From assembly GCF_932294415.1 (NCBI RefSeq), contig NC_065535.1, positions 93,140,862 to 93,204,861 on the forward strand: a stretch of DNA of 64,000 nucleotides. The letters are read 5' to 3'. The notes under the pieces were generated by a model. The model did not search any database, was not told where the DNA came from, and was given only the letters and a program-made list of their open reading frames with translations. This DNA is from Quercus robur (taxonomy: Eukaryota > Streptophyta > Magnoliopsida > Fagales > Fagaceae). How positions within the stretch are numbered: position 1 is the stretch's first letter; every line of letters begins with the position of its first letter. Positions 1-10,359 of this stretch are shown here, piece after piece. The translations under genes and the position numbers were made by a program.

Positions 1-92
1 TGGTCAATATTTAGCTCAATCCCAACACGTAAAAAACTGTACCTAAATTCTTCCATTACTAAAGTAGGATGACAAAAAAATTAAAGAGATAC

Positions 93-2654
93 CTCAACAT
101 GTAAATGGTAGCTGGAACTATCATCAGAAATATGGAAAGTTGAAGCACTCTTAATGCACATGTCTTCTGCTTCTAGATTCCTTATCAAATTGGAAAGAAC
201 ATCTTCTCTATCTTTTTGCAAGCATATTTGTATGATCACTTGGTCTTCTTTAACTTCATGCACAGAGACTGTGGGAGCTTGAACTTTTATATGTAGGGTT
301 TGATCGAGATTTTGCTGGTTTTCAAGTGCTGATAGCATATCCTTCTTCCTGAGAGTTAGCTTTTTTATTTCATTTTCTAGCTCTGGAACGTAGTCAAGAA
401 TTCTATCCATTATGACTGGCGCACTCCATCTCTTCTGCAATATATTCAGCAAAACACTGAGAGAAACCATATAGCAAATGTGCCTTTTTTTTTAAGTATA
501 TACTATTATATATACCTTAAGGAAATTAATAAATATATACACACACTTTAATAGAATACAACTATAATAATTTTCTTGACAACAATATTAGAGTTACTAT
601 AAATTTTATTTCATAAATCTTATAAATTAACGTGTTATTAATTACCAAAAAAAATTATTATATTATTAAAATGACACTAATTACATTCATTATCATGTCA
701 ATTTATAATAATAAAATATTGGTAAAATTGGTAATAACATTGGCACTTTGTTTACTTCAGCATGTGATGTTAATGTAAAGACACAATGCTGAAAATGTTT
801 AATAGTACTCCTCTTATAACCTACAAATGTTATCCTTTAATGAAGCTAATTAATCTTTAATTACTAAGTGTCTATCTGGCTACTTTATTACATTGTTTAA
901 AAGTGATCAAAAAAGTGAGTTTAAACAAATAAATTAGTTTTAAACGAGCGAAATTATTTGCTTAAAGTCATTTTTTATGTCAACTTTAAGTAAATAAACC
1001 AGCAGCAGATAAATGCTACCAAACCCTTTTATCACCTGAGTCAAGGCCAAATTGCCAAAGCTCTAAGAATAAATAAAAAGAAACTTCCTGAGAGCAACTG
1101 ATTAAACATAAATCATTATAACTGAACTGATCAATAAAGCTAACATTTTTTTTTAGTTATTTATTTATCCAAAAAAGAAAAAGAAGAAAGAGGAAACTGA
1201 TCTTATCCTAAATCTTATTATTTAATTGATAGATAAAAAATTTCTTAAAACTATCTATTGTTAGCTTGTAATAGGCCATGGTCCTTGAAAACTATAAACT
1301 GGTACCATATAGGAGAGAAGATCATGGGTTTTACCATGAGAGTCAAACAAAATTTGATGGTTGCCTAGTGTTAGAGATATCAAGGTCTAAGGCTTGAGTC
1401 CTTTGTAATTAATTAGTCCAGTTTTATGTACTAAGATCTACTTTGTAGTGCCATACTGCAATGGACTTAGCCCTTAGGCCTTGATATGACTAACAGGTAG
1501 TGATTAATTTGAAATTGTTATCCAATTGAAAGCTCAATAAAGGGGACATTGTGGTTGTGACTCCACCTTTGATCTTCGAGAATCAGGTAGCAATGAACCA
1601 AGGGCAAGGTAAGAAGAATTTAGATTTTTCCTCCGTACTCTCTCTTTAGCATTATGGTCTTGTTTCTGAGAAGCTGACCCTTCTTCTGCATTAGGTTCCA
1701 CCACCTTTTTTCTAGGTTGTATGCGATTTATACCATGGTTTCTCTCCCTAGTCCTCTTAGAGTTGAGACCTTTTCCAGACATTACTTTCTCAGTACTAGA
1801 ATCAACCAACAGTACTGGAAGTTCTTGATCAAGAAGCATGCTTGAATCCAGTGCACAATTAGTGTCATGATATACATTACTTTCTTCTGGAAATGGCCAT
1901 GGATCATTTGAAGCATCAAGAATGGTGGACAAGTTGTCATCTTTGTGGAAACTGAGACCATTTTCTTGTAACCCCTCATCAATATTATTTCTTGATTCCA
2001 CCAATGCTGAATGTTCTTGAGCAAGGAACACGCTTGGATCCAACACATCATTAATGTTATCTGCAATTTCACTAGGCTTTGATATGCTGCTTTCTCCCAG
2101 AAGTGGCCATAAATTATCAGAAGCTTCAAGAACCACACATACAAAACTGTTATCTGTGTACTGGGGAAGATGTGGAAAAATCGACTAAAAATCATGTGCT
2201 CTTTCTTATGTTGAACTTTATATTCCACACATTGCAGAATGTTATGCGTCTGATTTTTTCCATTTTAAATTTTAATTAATTACTTTACAAGGAAAAAAAA
2301 TTGTGACATTGCGATTAATGGAATATAAAGTGAAACACTCAAAATAGGTTAAATAATTTTTATTAAAAAAAAGTTATACATTGTTATTGTTGATGTTCCC
2401 AAAAGGGTTTCCATGATATATTTTTTCCAACCAAAGAAAACACCCCATAAATCTAGTTCAGTAAATCCATAAAGGAATTTTTATTTGACTATCACAGACA
2501 TTATTGAGAAAATATTAGCTGTAAAATATCTGAAACCCTAAAAATAAAGCTTTCACTTGGAAGATGAAAAATATGGAAGAAATTTATATATACATCACTT
2601 ACTTTCAAGGTAGAGCGGGTCATCAAGTCCAGGCCATGCATCAAGGTGATCCAT
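93..2654 (-). CDS. bHLH transcription factor, ORG2/bHLH38-like (subgroup Ib), 3' end beyond window
   Basis: Visible coding exons on the minus strand are 2603-2654, 1567-2153 and 93-434. Phases agree across both introns (449 and 1132 bp), giving 327 residues. The basic region HNAKERVRRK has the His-Glu-Arg pattern of E-box/G-box binders. It is followed by helix 1 (NSSYLALGSLLPDS), an intron exactly in the loop, then helix 2 (APVIMDRILDYVPELENEI) and a C-terminal ACT-like domain. This layout matches the Arabidopsis iron-deficiency factors ORG2/bHLH38/39/100/101, which partner FIT in the nucleus; the iron role here is inference. Arabidopsis bHLH38 continues about 30 residues past the HLQVE-like point, and exon 3 here ends at GAG followed by GTATCT, so a last exon probably lies left of base 1. 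If the intron is not spliced, translation stops after three more codons, at 81-83. The N-terminus is acidic with three Trp-Pro motifs. The start ATG opens MDHLDAWPGLDD. Confidence 0.85.
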
Positions 2655-3042
2655 TGTCTTTTTTCATATCTCACAGCCCAAACTAAGATTTACATCAACG
2701 TGTTTCAGTGCATCCACTAAATGATTCTGACTTAAATAACCTGTTAGATTTATACTTTGTGTCTTGTGTAGCATACACAGATCATGAAAAATGATTTGCA
2801 ATTTAAACCAATTAAGTTCTGACAAAGTGAGAAACCCCATTTTCAAGTAATGTTTTAACAAGAGTACAAAGTGAAGTTTGTGATCATAATAAATCCTTTT
2901 GAAATAATAGCAAAAATCTCTCAAACTCAAAAGCACCATTATGTTTAAGAATGACATGGAATTTACATAAAAAGGGTTCATTATAAGAAAAAAAATAGAG
3001 AGGCAAGCAAACCTAGTTAATGGAAATACAAATCTTATAACA

Positions 3043-3044
<2 letters not shown>

Positions 3045-3084
<40 letters not shown>
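3045..3084. repeat. (GA)n microsatellite
   Basis: About 40 bases of uninterrupted GA dinucleotides lie some 390 bp upstream of the bHLH start codon. In that gene's orientation the tract reads (TC)n, a common feature of plant promoters and 5' leaders. Confidence 0.95.
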
Positions 3085-3087
<3 letters not shown>

Positions 3088-4751
3088 AAACATATTTTCT
3101 AACTATAATGATCAGGAGGACAAATTAGGTAGGTACCTCTTATGCATCATGTACACATCTAAAGTCTGTACTGCACAAACCACAAAGTCAATGTACTACA
3201 GATGAAAATGATAGAGTTTTTGATGATGGACAAAAAAGGGAGACAAAGAGAGAGGTAAATGGGGTTTTCAATAAGGTGTCCATGACCTAGAGCCAAAAAA
3301 GTATTTAAATAAGCATAGTATTAGATAAGAACCTAATCTTTTGGAACCTTTACATTAAAAAATTGCTTTGCTCAATAGGCTCTAGGCTCTCTATGGCATA
3401 TACCAAGGAAGATATAAATAATGCATATGATAAGTGTTAAAGGACAGAACGCAGTTCCTTTGAAATCTTTACATTATATTATATATATAATACTACTATC
3501 TCTGAAGTACAATTAGCCATTTATATGCAAGTACAGTGCTCTCGTTTGTAGTAGTACAGGCTTCTTCCATAACCCCTGATTATCCCTTTACATTGGGGAA
3601 ACAAACTGTGATGAGAATGTTACTTTGTGTATGATTTTAGATACTCATGATGGGTGCCAATCTTAGATGACACTGGCGACTACTCTCTCTTTCATTCTTT
3701 GATTTTAGGGTTTTATGTTAAGATTTGATGCTATTCATTCCATTTTATGAAACCATATTCAAGCTATATATTATTATAGAGAAATAGACAGGTTTTGGAT
3801 CCATTCCATGTGGCTCAAAATGGAAATAGTCCATTCAGTTTTCATGAATCTTAAGGTGCATATGGTGCCACGTCCTATAAAATTCTATTCCTCCATTAAA
3901 TAAAAAAAAAAACGATCTTAGGTTGATCTAAACTTTATAACTACCGGATTAAACATCACATATGGCCAAATGTAATGGTTAATTAACAATTATCACAACC
4001 ATAGTAATAATCACCACAATCCAAAGCAACAAAAAGAACACATGGATTTTGGTGACAACACGGAAGACTTTTGATGAACTCTTCAAAAGAAAAACCATTT
4101 TGGGGTATCCATTCCAAAGGAAATTCACATTATATATAAATGAAACATTTACAATTGTCTTATTCTCACAAAACTTTTTTGTAGACTAGTCATGACTTGT
4201 GACCTCAATAACGTTTGCCTCTCACTACAATGGCTCCAAAACTTTGGAATTCTTCAATAAAGTTTCGTCCACAAATGAACTTGTTCACATCAACCTCGAA
4301 CTCCGACTCTCTACAAAACTCTTTGGAGGGACCCTACCAAACTAATAGGAGCACTCTACAAAAGACTTTTATTTTGATTTCAAAGATCCACATACTCAAC
4401 AGCATTGGGGAGAAGCTTGAGCCCTCTGAGTTCGACGAGTGGATTTGAAAGGTATAAGTCAAGTCAAATGGAGGATTCTATATGAGAACTTTAATGTCAA
4501 TATCAACAATAATTGTGGATAGACTAACTCGAATCAAAGTGTTAGATGACACTATGGTTCAAAATTCAAAATTAAATAAAAAGACTTGATACAGGAGCAT
4601 AGTGGCAACTTATGTGGCAGCCATATAGGCGACATGTGTCATTTATTATTTTTAAATCCATTTGTCTTTTATTTATTTTTATTATTTGTCAAAGTTAATT
4701 ATAAGTCTTGTTGGTAGTTATTCCAGACTAATAAATCTGATCATAGGGTGA
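3085..4751. other. AT-rich intergenic stretch, no gene seen
   Basis: No coding region with family similarity, RNA gene or structured repeat was recognised. A 77-codon frame at 4215-4448 has no recognisable domain and no supporting splice context, so it is not called. The left part is the presumed promoter side of the bHLH gene. Confidence 0.6.
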
Positions 4752-4760
4752 TGTGAAGTC

Positions 4761-4918
4761 GGAAAATTATTAGGTACTTTTGGAGTACCATAAATGCGTA
4801 TTTCCTCCTCTCACATGAATGGTGGGTCTCACCATGAATTTAATTAGTGGAACCCACCATTCATGTGAGAGGAGGGAGTACGCCTTTATGGTACTCTGAA
4901 AGTATACAATAATTTCTC
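4761..4918. mobile_element. Foldback MITE, Mutator-like (MULE), 158 bp
   Basis: The two arms (about 4761-4830 and 4849-4918) are near-perfect inverted repeats of about 70 bp. Both contain GGAGTACCATAA or AGAGTACCATAA and the core CTCACATGAATGGTGGGT. The element is flanked by a perfect 9-bp direct duplication, tgtgaagtc, at 4752-4760 and 4919-4927. A 9-bp duplication is the Mutator superfamily signature. There is no coding capacity. As RNA the arms would fold into one long hairpin. Confidence 0.85.
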
Positions 4919-4927
4919 TGTGAAGTC

Positions 4928-6018
4928 AGTATAGGGAGTTGTCATTTGTATTTAAAGTTATCAAGCATTTAGTGTAAGCATTTATTTCACATGTAATGGT
5001 TTCACCTATAATTATCAACAAGAAATCAGAAGAAGGGAGAAGAGTTTCTATTCAAAAAAATTATTTGCATGTGTCCTTGCTTTGGAGTTGAGTGATTTCT
5101 CCTAACAATTAAGTGTGTGACTTGGCCGCGTTAAGTGACATTCATGATTAGTAGCATTGAGTGACATCCGCTAGGTTTAGTGACATCGTAGTTCCTAAAA
5201 CTATTTATCTTATCATTAAGTTAAATCTTTGATTTAGCCTATCTAGGGCCTACATCAAGACCCTAAACCTAGAGGGTGTAATTTACAAATTAGTCTTAAA
5301 ATGTTAGTCCAACTAAAATTATATTACCAGACGTTTCAAGAATTTTAAAATAAAATTTATTATCTATTTTAATTGTTTTAGTTATGTTTTAATATGATAA
5401 AAGTCACACCTTAATATTGTGTTTTAATATAATAAAGTTACATCCTATATACTATATTTGTGCCAAGTAATCTCTTGCATATAACATTCTACACTAGCAT
5501 GAGAACTACTTCCATGTAAAGGAGGCTATATCTAATATTTTGAATGTACATAGAAAAAAATATTATAAGGCTATATCTAATATTTTGAATGTAGATAGAA
5601 AAAATATATGATAAGTGTGATGCAACATTCGAAATATTAGATACTATTAATATTTATAAGATGATAAGATGGGATGTGTTTTGATTGGGATCTGATCAGA
5701 ATGGGACCTTTTAGTCTTTGTTTGGTTTAAGACAATGAGAAAGAATGGAAGAGAAATAACTCACTATCCTTTGTTTGGTTGGAAAGATACAGAGGAGCAA
5801 AAGGAAATGTGGGAAGCAATGAATTCCATGGGTCCTACCAATTTTTTTTTTCCCTCCAAATCTTTAAAATTAGTCCTATACCTTTAGAAAGTTTTGAATT
5901 TTTTTTTTTTTTTTTGTGAAATTACTTTTATAATCTCATAATTTTTTTGGACTAAATAATCTCATAATTAATTAGGGATCAAAATATTATTTTACCCTAA
6001 ATAACATATTATTATTAA
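4928..6018. other. Intergenic AT-rich stretch with short tandem duplication
   Basis: No gene is seen. A 45-bp unit containing ggctatatctaatatt is repeated in tandem at 5523-5567 and 5568-5610, with a few mismatches. The rest is unstructured AT-rich sequence with T-runs. Confidence 0.6.
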
Positions 6019-6953
6019 CTATTATGTAACTCGTGCTTACGCATGAGAATGGTAAATTGTAGTGGTGCTATTAATGTTAGCTTAAATTATTAAATATATA
6101 AGACATTAGTTCGGCCAGGATATTTGGAGGTACCAAAACGGTTTTTCCTTGCAATTTTCATAATATTGGTTATGTCAAGTTTCCCATTACACTGTTATTA
6201 CGTATATAATTTTGAAAATTATTATTGAATACTACATATATATAATATCAATTTACGATCACTATTCATAAAATTCTACTAAATACAACACAAAATAAAA
6301 GAATAAATTGATCCAATAATATCTCCTAAATTGAATGGACCATACATTGTCATAGTATATTACATAAATGATTTATAAATTTAAATTATTTTTAGTTACA
6401 CAAAAAATAGCTCATAAATATAAAATTAATCAAACTCTTTCTTCCTCTAATTTTATATATAGAGTTAGATATATGATTAGGTTTTTTTTTAATGATTTAT
6501 TTAGATTAAATTAGGGATGTTTATCCCACATTAGTTGTGTATGTCTAGTGTCCGCTATTTATAACCCCAATCTATAACTATAAAAATTAGGTTATTTTGT
6601 AGTTGTACTCTGGTTATGTGATATATTATAAACCCGGTTTAAAATACTATTATTATTTTCATGTGTGTTCTAATAAGTATTACTGTTGACTAAAAAAAAA
6701 ATATTGAACTCTTTTTCTACACTGAATTAATTCACTTGGTACAAAAATTAAAAAACTTAAATTAAATGTAACACGTGATACAAAATTAAACTCTAATTGA
6801 AATCAAATTTTTACATTAAATTAACCCACTTGGCATAAACTTTAAAATTTTAGATTAGATAGAATATGTGGCACAAAATTAGATTCTAATTGAAATCTAA
6901 TTTAAAATCTAATTGGATTTTCTCTTAGGTTTGACTATTAATATATATATAGA
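6019..6953 (-). mobile_element. Helitron-like non-autonomous unit A
   Basis: Read on the minus strand, the unit begins TCTATATATATATTAATAG, a typical plant Helitron 5' end starting with TC. It ends with a GC-rich stem (CTCATGCGTAAGCACGAG) followed about a dozen bases later by ATAG and a T, a decayed CTRR-T terminus. It is AT-rich and non-coding. Its 5' TC directly abuts the 3' terminus of the next unit at 6953/6954. Homologous copies lie at 6954-7365, 7366-18865 (interrupted) and 41760-42776. Confidence 0.65.
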
Positions 6954-7365
6954 CTAATATGTAGCCTTGTGTATTTACACGAATACAATTAAAAATAATC
7001 ACAATTATACAGTTAAAATTATACTTTTTTATTATTATTATAAAAGAGGTTCAAATTATACATAGTATTAACTTACATTTTTTTTAAACCATACATTTTT
7101 AAAATAAGTAACGGTTTCTCAATGTGTATATATAATTGGTTTTAGACTTTTCAGTTTTTGCACCTAATAATTCACTTGCCACAAAAATTAAAAACTTAAA
7201 TGAATATGTGGCGGAAAATTGGACTCCAATTTTTGGACTCTTCGATTTTTACACTCAATAATTCACTTAGCATAAAATTAAAAATTTAATGGGACATGTG
7301 GCACAAAATTGAAAATCCAATTAAAATATAATTATATTTTCTCTAAACTTTGGCTAATAGTATGT
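6954..7365 (-). mobile_element. Helitron-like unit A', internally deleted
   Basis: A shorter relative of unit A in the same orientation. On the minus strand it ends with a CGTGTAAATACACAAGG hairpin and ACATATTAG, which joins the TC start of unit A with no intervening base. Its 5' side (AGAGAAAATATAATTATAT, near 7350) matches the sub-terminal 5' region of the other copies, but the TCTATATA start is lost. Confidence 0.55.
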
Positions 7366-7528
7366 AACCCGTGCTTATGCACGGAAATGATAAATTGTAG
7401 TAATGCTATTGATGTTAGCTTGAATTATTAAACATATAGAACATAATTTAACCAAGACATTTGGAGGTACTAAAATAATTTTTCTTTGCAATTTTCATGA
7501 TATTGCGCCAAGTTTCTTATTACATTGC
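7366..7528 (-). mobile_element. Helitron-like unit B, 3' part (split by LTR retrotransposon)
   Basis: The minus strand ends with the hairpin CCGTGCATAAGCACGG and GTTACATACTAT, a Helitron-type 3' end. The unit is interrupted at 7528 by the LTR element; the 5-bp sequence attgc (7524-7528) is repeated at 18143-18147, after which unit B continues. Confidence 0.6.
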
Positions 7529-8221
7529 TGTGGGGGCCGGCCCAGAAATGATGGGCTATTCCGAATTCAGGCCCATCCGAGGAGCTTACTATCCGAGGAG
7601 GAGCCTCGTATGCAGCATTGCCAACCCCAGCAGCTCCAAGGAAACCCGTCCGAGAAGCAATTCGTCCTCGGACATCATGAAGCCAGACGAGAAACTCTGC
7701 TCAGCCATTTCAGCTCACCTTCCCCAACATATAAAACGAATTAAATTTAAAATATCTCACTGAAGGCTACCACCACATTAATTGCGCCCCAACCACCCTC
7801 TTGGCCGCATTAATGGGGAAAAGACCCCTGAACAGTACCGCCTTGGCCTCTGCAACTCACAAAGAGTCTGATGAGGGCGTCTGATGGGACAGGTGCTCGA
7901 GTGGATGCTTGGATGGCTAACAGGTGTAAGGCTGGGATGAAAAGATGAAGAATATATAATGTAAATGAAGTCCCTCAAAGAGGGGGGCGGCAGAACTAGG
8001 AGAACTGTAAGAGAGAAAAAAGAGAAATAAAATCAAACTTGAGGAATCCTTCTTGGTGTTCTTATTTTTCTTTCTGCAAGCAGTATACTACATGCAATAG
8101 ACCCGCTAGTGTCATTGAGGCTAAGCTCTTTAACCCATTCTCTACAAGTATTTATTGTGGGTTGTGCTTTGGACCAGGGCCGGACCAACACCAGTTGGGC
8201 CAGGAAAATCGTGCAACTACA
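7529..8221 (+). repeat. 5' LTR
   Basis: Starts TGTGGGGGCCGGCCC and ends GTGCAACTACA. A TATAAAA box lies at 7730-7736 and a second TATA-like ATATATAA near 7952. A polyadenylation signal AATAAA lies at 8026-8031. The motif ATCCGAGGAG occurs twice near the left end. It is identical to the LTR at 17450-18142. Confidence 0.95.
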
Positions 8222-8222
8222 A

Positions 8223-8240
8223 TTGGCGCCGTCTGTGGGG
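8223..8240 (+). other. Primer-binding site
   Basis: Immediately after the LTR terminal CA comes a short AT spacer and then TTGGCGCCGTCTGTGGGG, a TGGCGCC-type minus-strand primer site as found in many plant Ty3/gypsy elements. I cannot assign the priming tRNA with confidence. Confidence 0.7.
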
Positions 8241-8274
8241 AGAGCTAGGGCATCAGCTAGTGCAACAGTCGAGC

Positions 8275-10314
8275 ATGGAAGAAATAGATCCACACCAGGA
8301 GGATCCTCATCAAGCTAACTCCCAACGAACACAACCCGCCGAGTCCCAGAGGCAAAATAACCCAACCAACCAGGGCAGCAGGGGGAATCGTGAGGGGAGT
8401 GCGCATACCACCCGGACGAGTCAAAGTCACACAGAGATAGGAAGTCACGTGTCTCAGAGGCGAAATAGTCACCAGGCCATGCAGCGAGAGATAGATGACC
8501 TGAAAAGGAAGCTACGACGTGTACAGCGAAGACGATCTCCCTCTGACTCAGGCGAGTCTTCTAAGGCGGAGGACATGAGTTACAGACGAAGGTCAAGGAC
8601 CCCCCCAAGCGAGACTTTTTCTTACGTAAAGGAACCACGCCCAGTACGGAAGTATGAGATCCCATCCAGCAGAGGTTCAGGGAGCGACGCCATGAAGAAG
8701 GCGTTGGATCAGGTTTCAAGATCACCCTTCATGAATAGAATCGAAGGGGCTAAGCTGCCAAGACGCTTTAACCAACCGGTGTTCGTCATCTATACCGGCA
8801 GAACGGACCCGGTAGAGCACGTGAGTCAATTCAACCAGAAAATGGCGATATATTCACAAAACGAAGCCCTAATGTGCAAGATCTTCCCGTCCAGCTTGGG
8901 ATCGATGGCAATGAGGTGGTTCAACAGCCTGAGGACAAACTCCATAGGCTCCTACAAGCAGCTCACTCAAGCTTTTTGCTCCCGCTTTATTACAAATACC
9001 AGAGTCCCTCGACCGCTCAGTTCGCTGCTGTCCTTGTCCATGCATGAAGGGGAAACTCTGAAAGCATACTCGGATAGGTATTGGGAAGTGTATAACGATT
9101 TAGACGACGACCATGATAACGTTGCTATCAGCACGTTCAAAAGCGGCCTCCCTACCTGGCATGGCTTGAGGAAATCCCTCACCGGAAAACCAGTTACTGA
9201 CGTCCAACAGTTAATGGATAGGATCGACAAGTACAAAAGGGTGGAGGAGGATCAGCTGCAAGGGAAGGGGAAGGAGAAGGTTGTCCCCTTTAAAGGAAGT
9301 GATTTCAGGACGGAACGTCACAATCCTGGTCAGCCGAGGAGAGATTTTCCGCGACAAACTGGGCAGAGCAACCCGCAAACAGTGAATGCCGTATTCAGAG
9401 AGCCGGTGCAGCAGGTACTGGAAAAAGTAAGGGATGAACCCTATTTCAGATGGCCGGGAAAGATGGCTGGAAACCCTGCCAACCGTAATCAGAACCTGTA
9501 TTGCCAATATCATCAGGACCACGGGCATACTACTGAGGACTGCAGGAGTCTGTGGAATCACCTAGATCAATTGGTCCGAGAAGGAAAGCTACGTCACCTG
9601 CTACACCCATCGAGCGGCCATCCTGGCCCACCAACACAAGAACCTCGAAGAGACATGTCTCTAAGACCCCCCACCGGGACGATACATGTCATCCTCGCTG
9701 CACCAGGAAGAACTGGGCCACCCATCCCCAGGGTATTAGCCGTGGACTGCCTTCCCTCCGAGGGCAGGCAAAGGGAGCCCAAAAGAATAAAGAAGGGAAG
9801 CTCTTTGATACTGGGATTCTCGGATGAGGATAAGGAAGGAACAATTCAGCCTCACGATGACGCCTTGGTGGTCACCTTGCGGATTGGGGGTTTCGATGTG
9901 AAAAGGGTATTAGTAGACTCTGGAAGTGCGGTGGAGATAATGTACCCCGACCTATACAAGGGGCTGAATCTGAAGCCAGAAGATCTGACAGCTTATGACT
10001 CCCCCCTCCTCAGCTTTGAGGGGAAGCTCGTTACACCAAAGGGGCAAATCCGACTTCCCGTGCAGACTGGGGCGGAAGTGGTGGAGGTAAATTTCATCGT
10101 GGTCGACGCTTATTCACCCTACACCGCGATAGTCGCAAGGCCCTGGATCCACAGCCTAGAGGCCGTGACCTCCACACTTCACCAGAAAGTGAAATACCCC
10201 TCCAGAGGACGAGTGGAAGAGATCCGAGGAGATCAGGCCGTGTCCAGGAAGTGTGTGGTGGCCGCCATTTTACATCGGCCCTTGGTCGAGACCTCGATCC
10301 CAGAGAGCTTATAG
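8275..10314 (+). CDS. gag-pro: Gag-protease polyprotein of the LTR retrotransposon
   Basis: 679 residues from the first ATG downstream of the primer-binding site; an earlier in-frame ATG at 8155 lies inside the LTR. Residues 1-130 are hydrophilic and rich in Arg, Ser and Gln. A Retrotrans_gag capsid domain follows at about 165-290. A nucleocapsid zinc knuckle of the Cys-X-Tyr-His...Gly-His...Cys type (CQYHQDHGHTTEDC) lies at about 410-423. An aspartic protease has its active site in LVDSGSAVEIM near residue 548. The frame ends in a single UAG (10312-10314), after which the same frame runs without a stop into reverse transcriptase. The protease therefore sits upstream of the recoding site, so both Gag-Pro and Gag-Pro-Pol would carry it. 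Confidence 0.93.
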   Translation: MEEIDPHQEDPHQANSQRTQPAESQRQNNPTNQGSRGNREGSAHTTRTSQSHTEIGSHVSQRRNSHQAMQREIDDLKRKLRRVQRRRSPSDSGESSKAEDMSYRRRSRTPPSETFSYVKEPRPVRKYEIPSSRGSGSDAMKKALDQVSRSPFMNRIEGAKLPRRFNQPVFVIYTGRTDPVEHVSQFNQKMAIYSQNEALMCKIFPSSLGSMAMRWFNSLRTNSIGSYKQLTQAFCSRFITNTRVPRPLSSLLSLSMHEGETLKAYSDRYWEVYNDLDDDHDNVAISTFKSGLPTWHGLRKSLTGKPVTDVQQLMDRIDKYKRVEEDQLQGKGKEKVVPFKGSDFRTERHNPGQPRRDFPRQTGQSNPQTVNAVFREPVQQVLEKVRDEPYFRWPGKMAGNPANRNQNLYCQYHQDHGHTTEDCRSLWNHLDQLVREGKLRHLLHPSSGHPGPPTQEPRRDMSLRPPTGTIHVILAAPGRTGPPIPRVLAVDCLPSEGRQREPKRIKKGSSLILGFSDEDKEGTIQPHDDALVVTLRIGGFDVKRVLVDSGSAVEIMYPDLYKGLNLKPEDLTAYDSPLLSFEGKLVTPKGQIRLPVQTGAEVVEVNFIVVDAYSPYTAIVARPWIHSLEAVTSTLHQKVKYPSRGRVEEIRGDQAVSRKCVVAAILHRPLVETSIPESL

Positions 10315-10359
10315 CAACCAGCCTCCTCGGCAGAGCAAGACAAGGGGCTGGCCGAGGAG
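10312..10359 (+). promoter_or_regulatory. Candidate stop-codon readthrough signal (UAG CAA CCA plus downstream stem)
   Basis: The only stop between protease and RT is TAG followed by CAACCA, an exact fit to the UAG-CAR-YYA consensus of tobamovirus-type readthrough. Eight bases after the UAG, a perfect 9-bp stem can form: CTCCTCGGC (10323-10331) with GCCGAGGAG (10351-10359). A competing 6-bp stem joins CCAGCC (10318-10323) and GGCTGG (10346-10351). The two stems interleave, so they are either alternative hairpins or, if partly opened, a pseudoknot. Function is inferred from sequence only. Confidence 0.65.

Noticed and set aside
4215-4448. 77-codon open frame
   Set aside because: No domain, no splice context and ordinary composition for intergenic DNA; chance frame.
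7778-7978. 66-codon minus-strand frame in the LTR, repeated at 17699-17899
   Set aside because: Identical only because the two LTRs are identical; no family resemblance.
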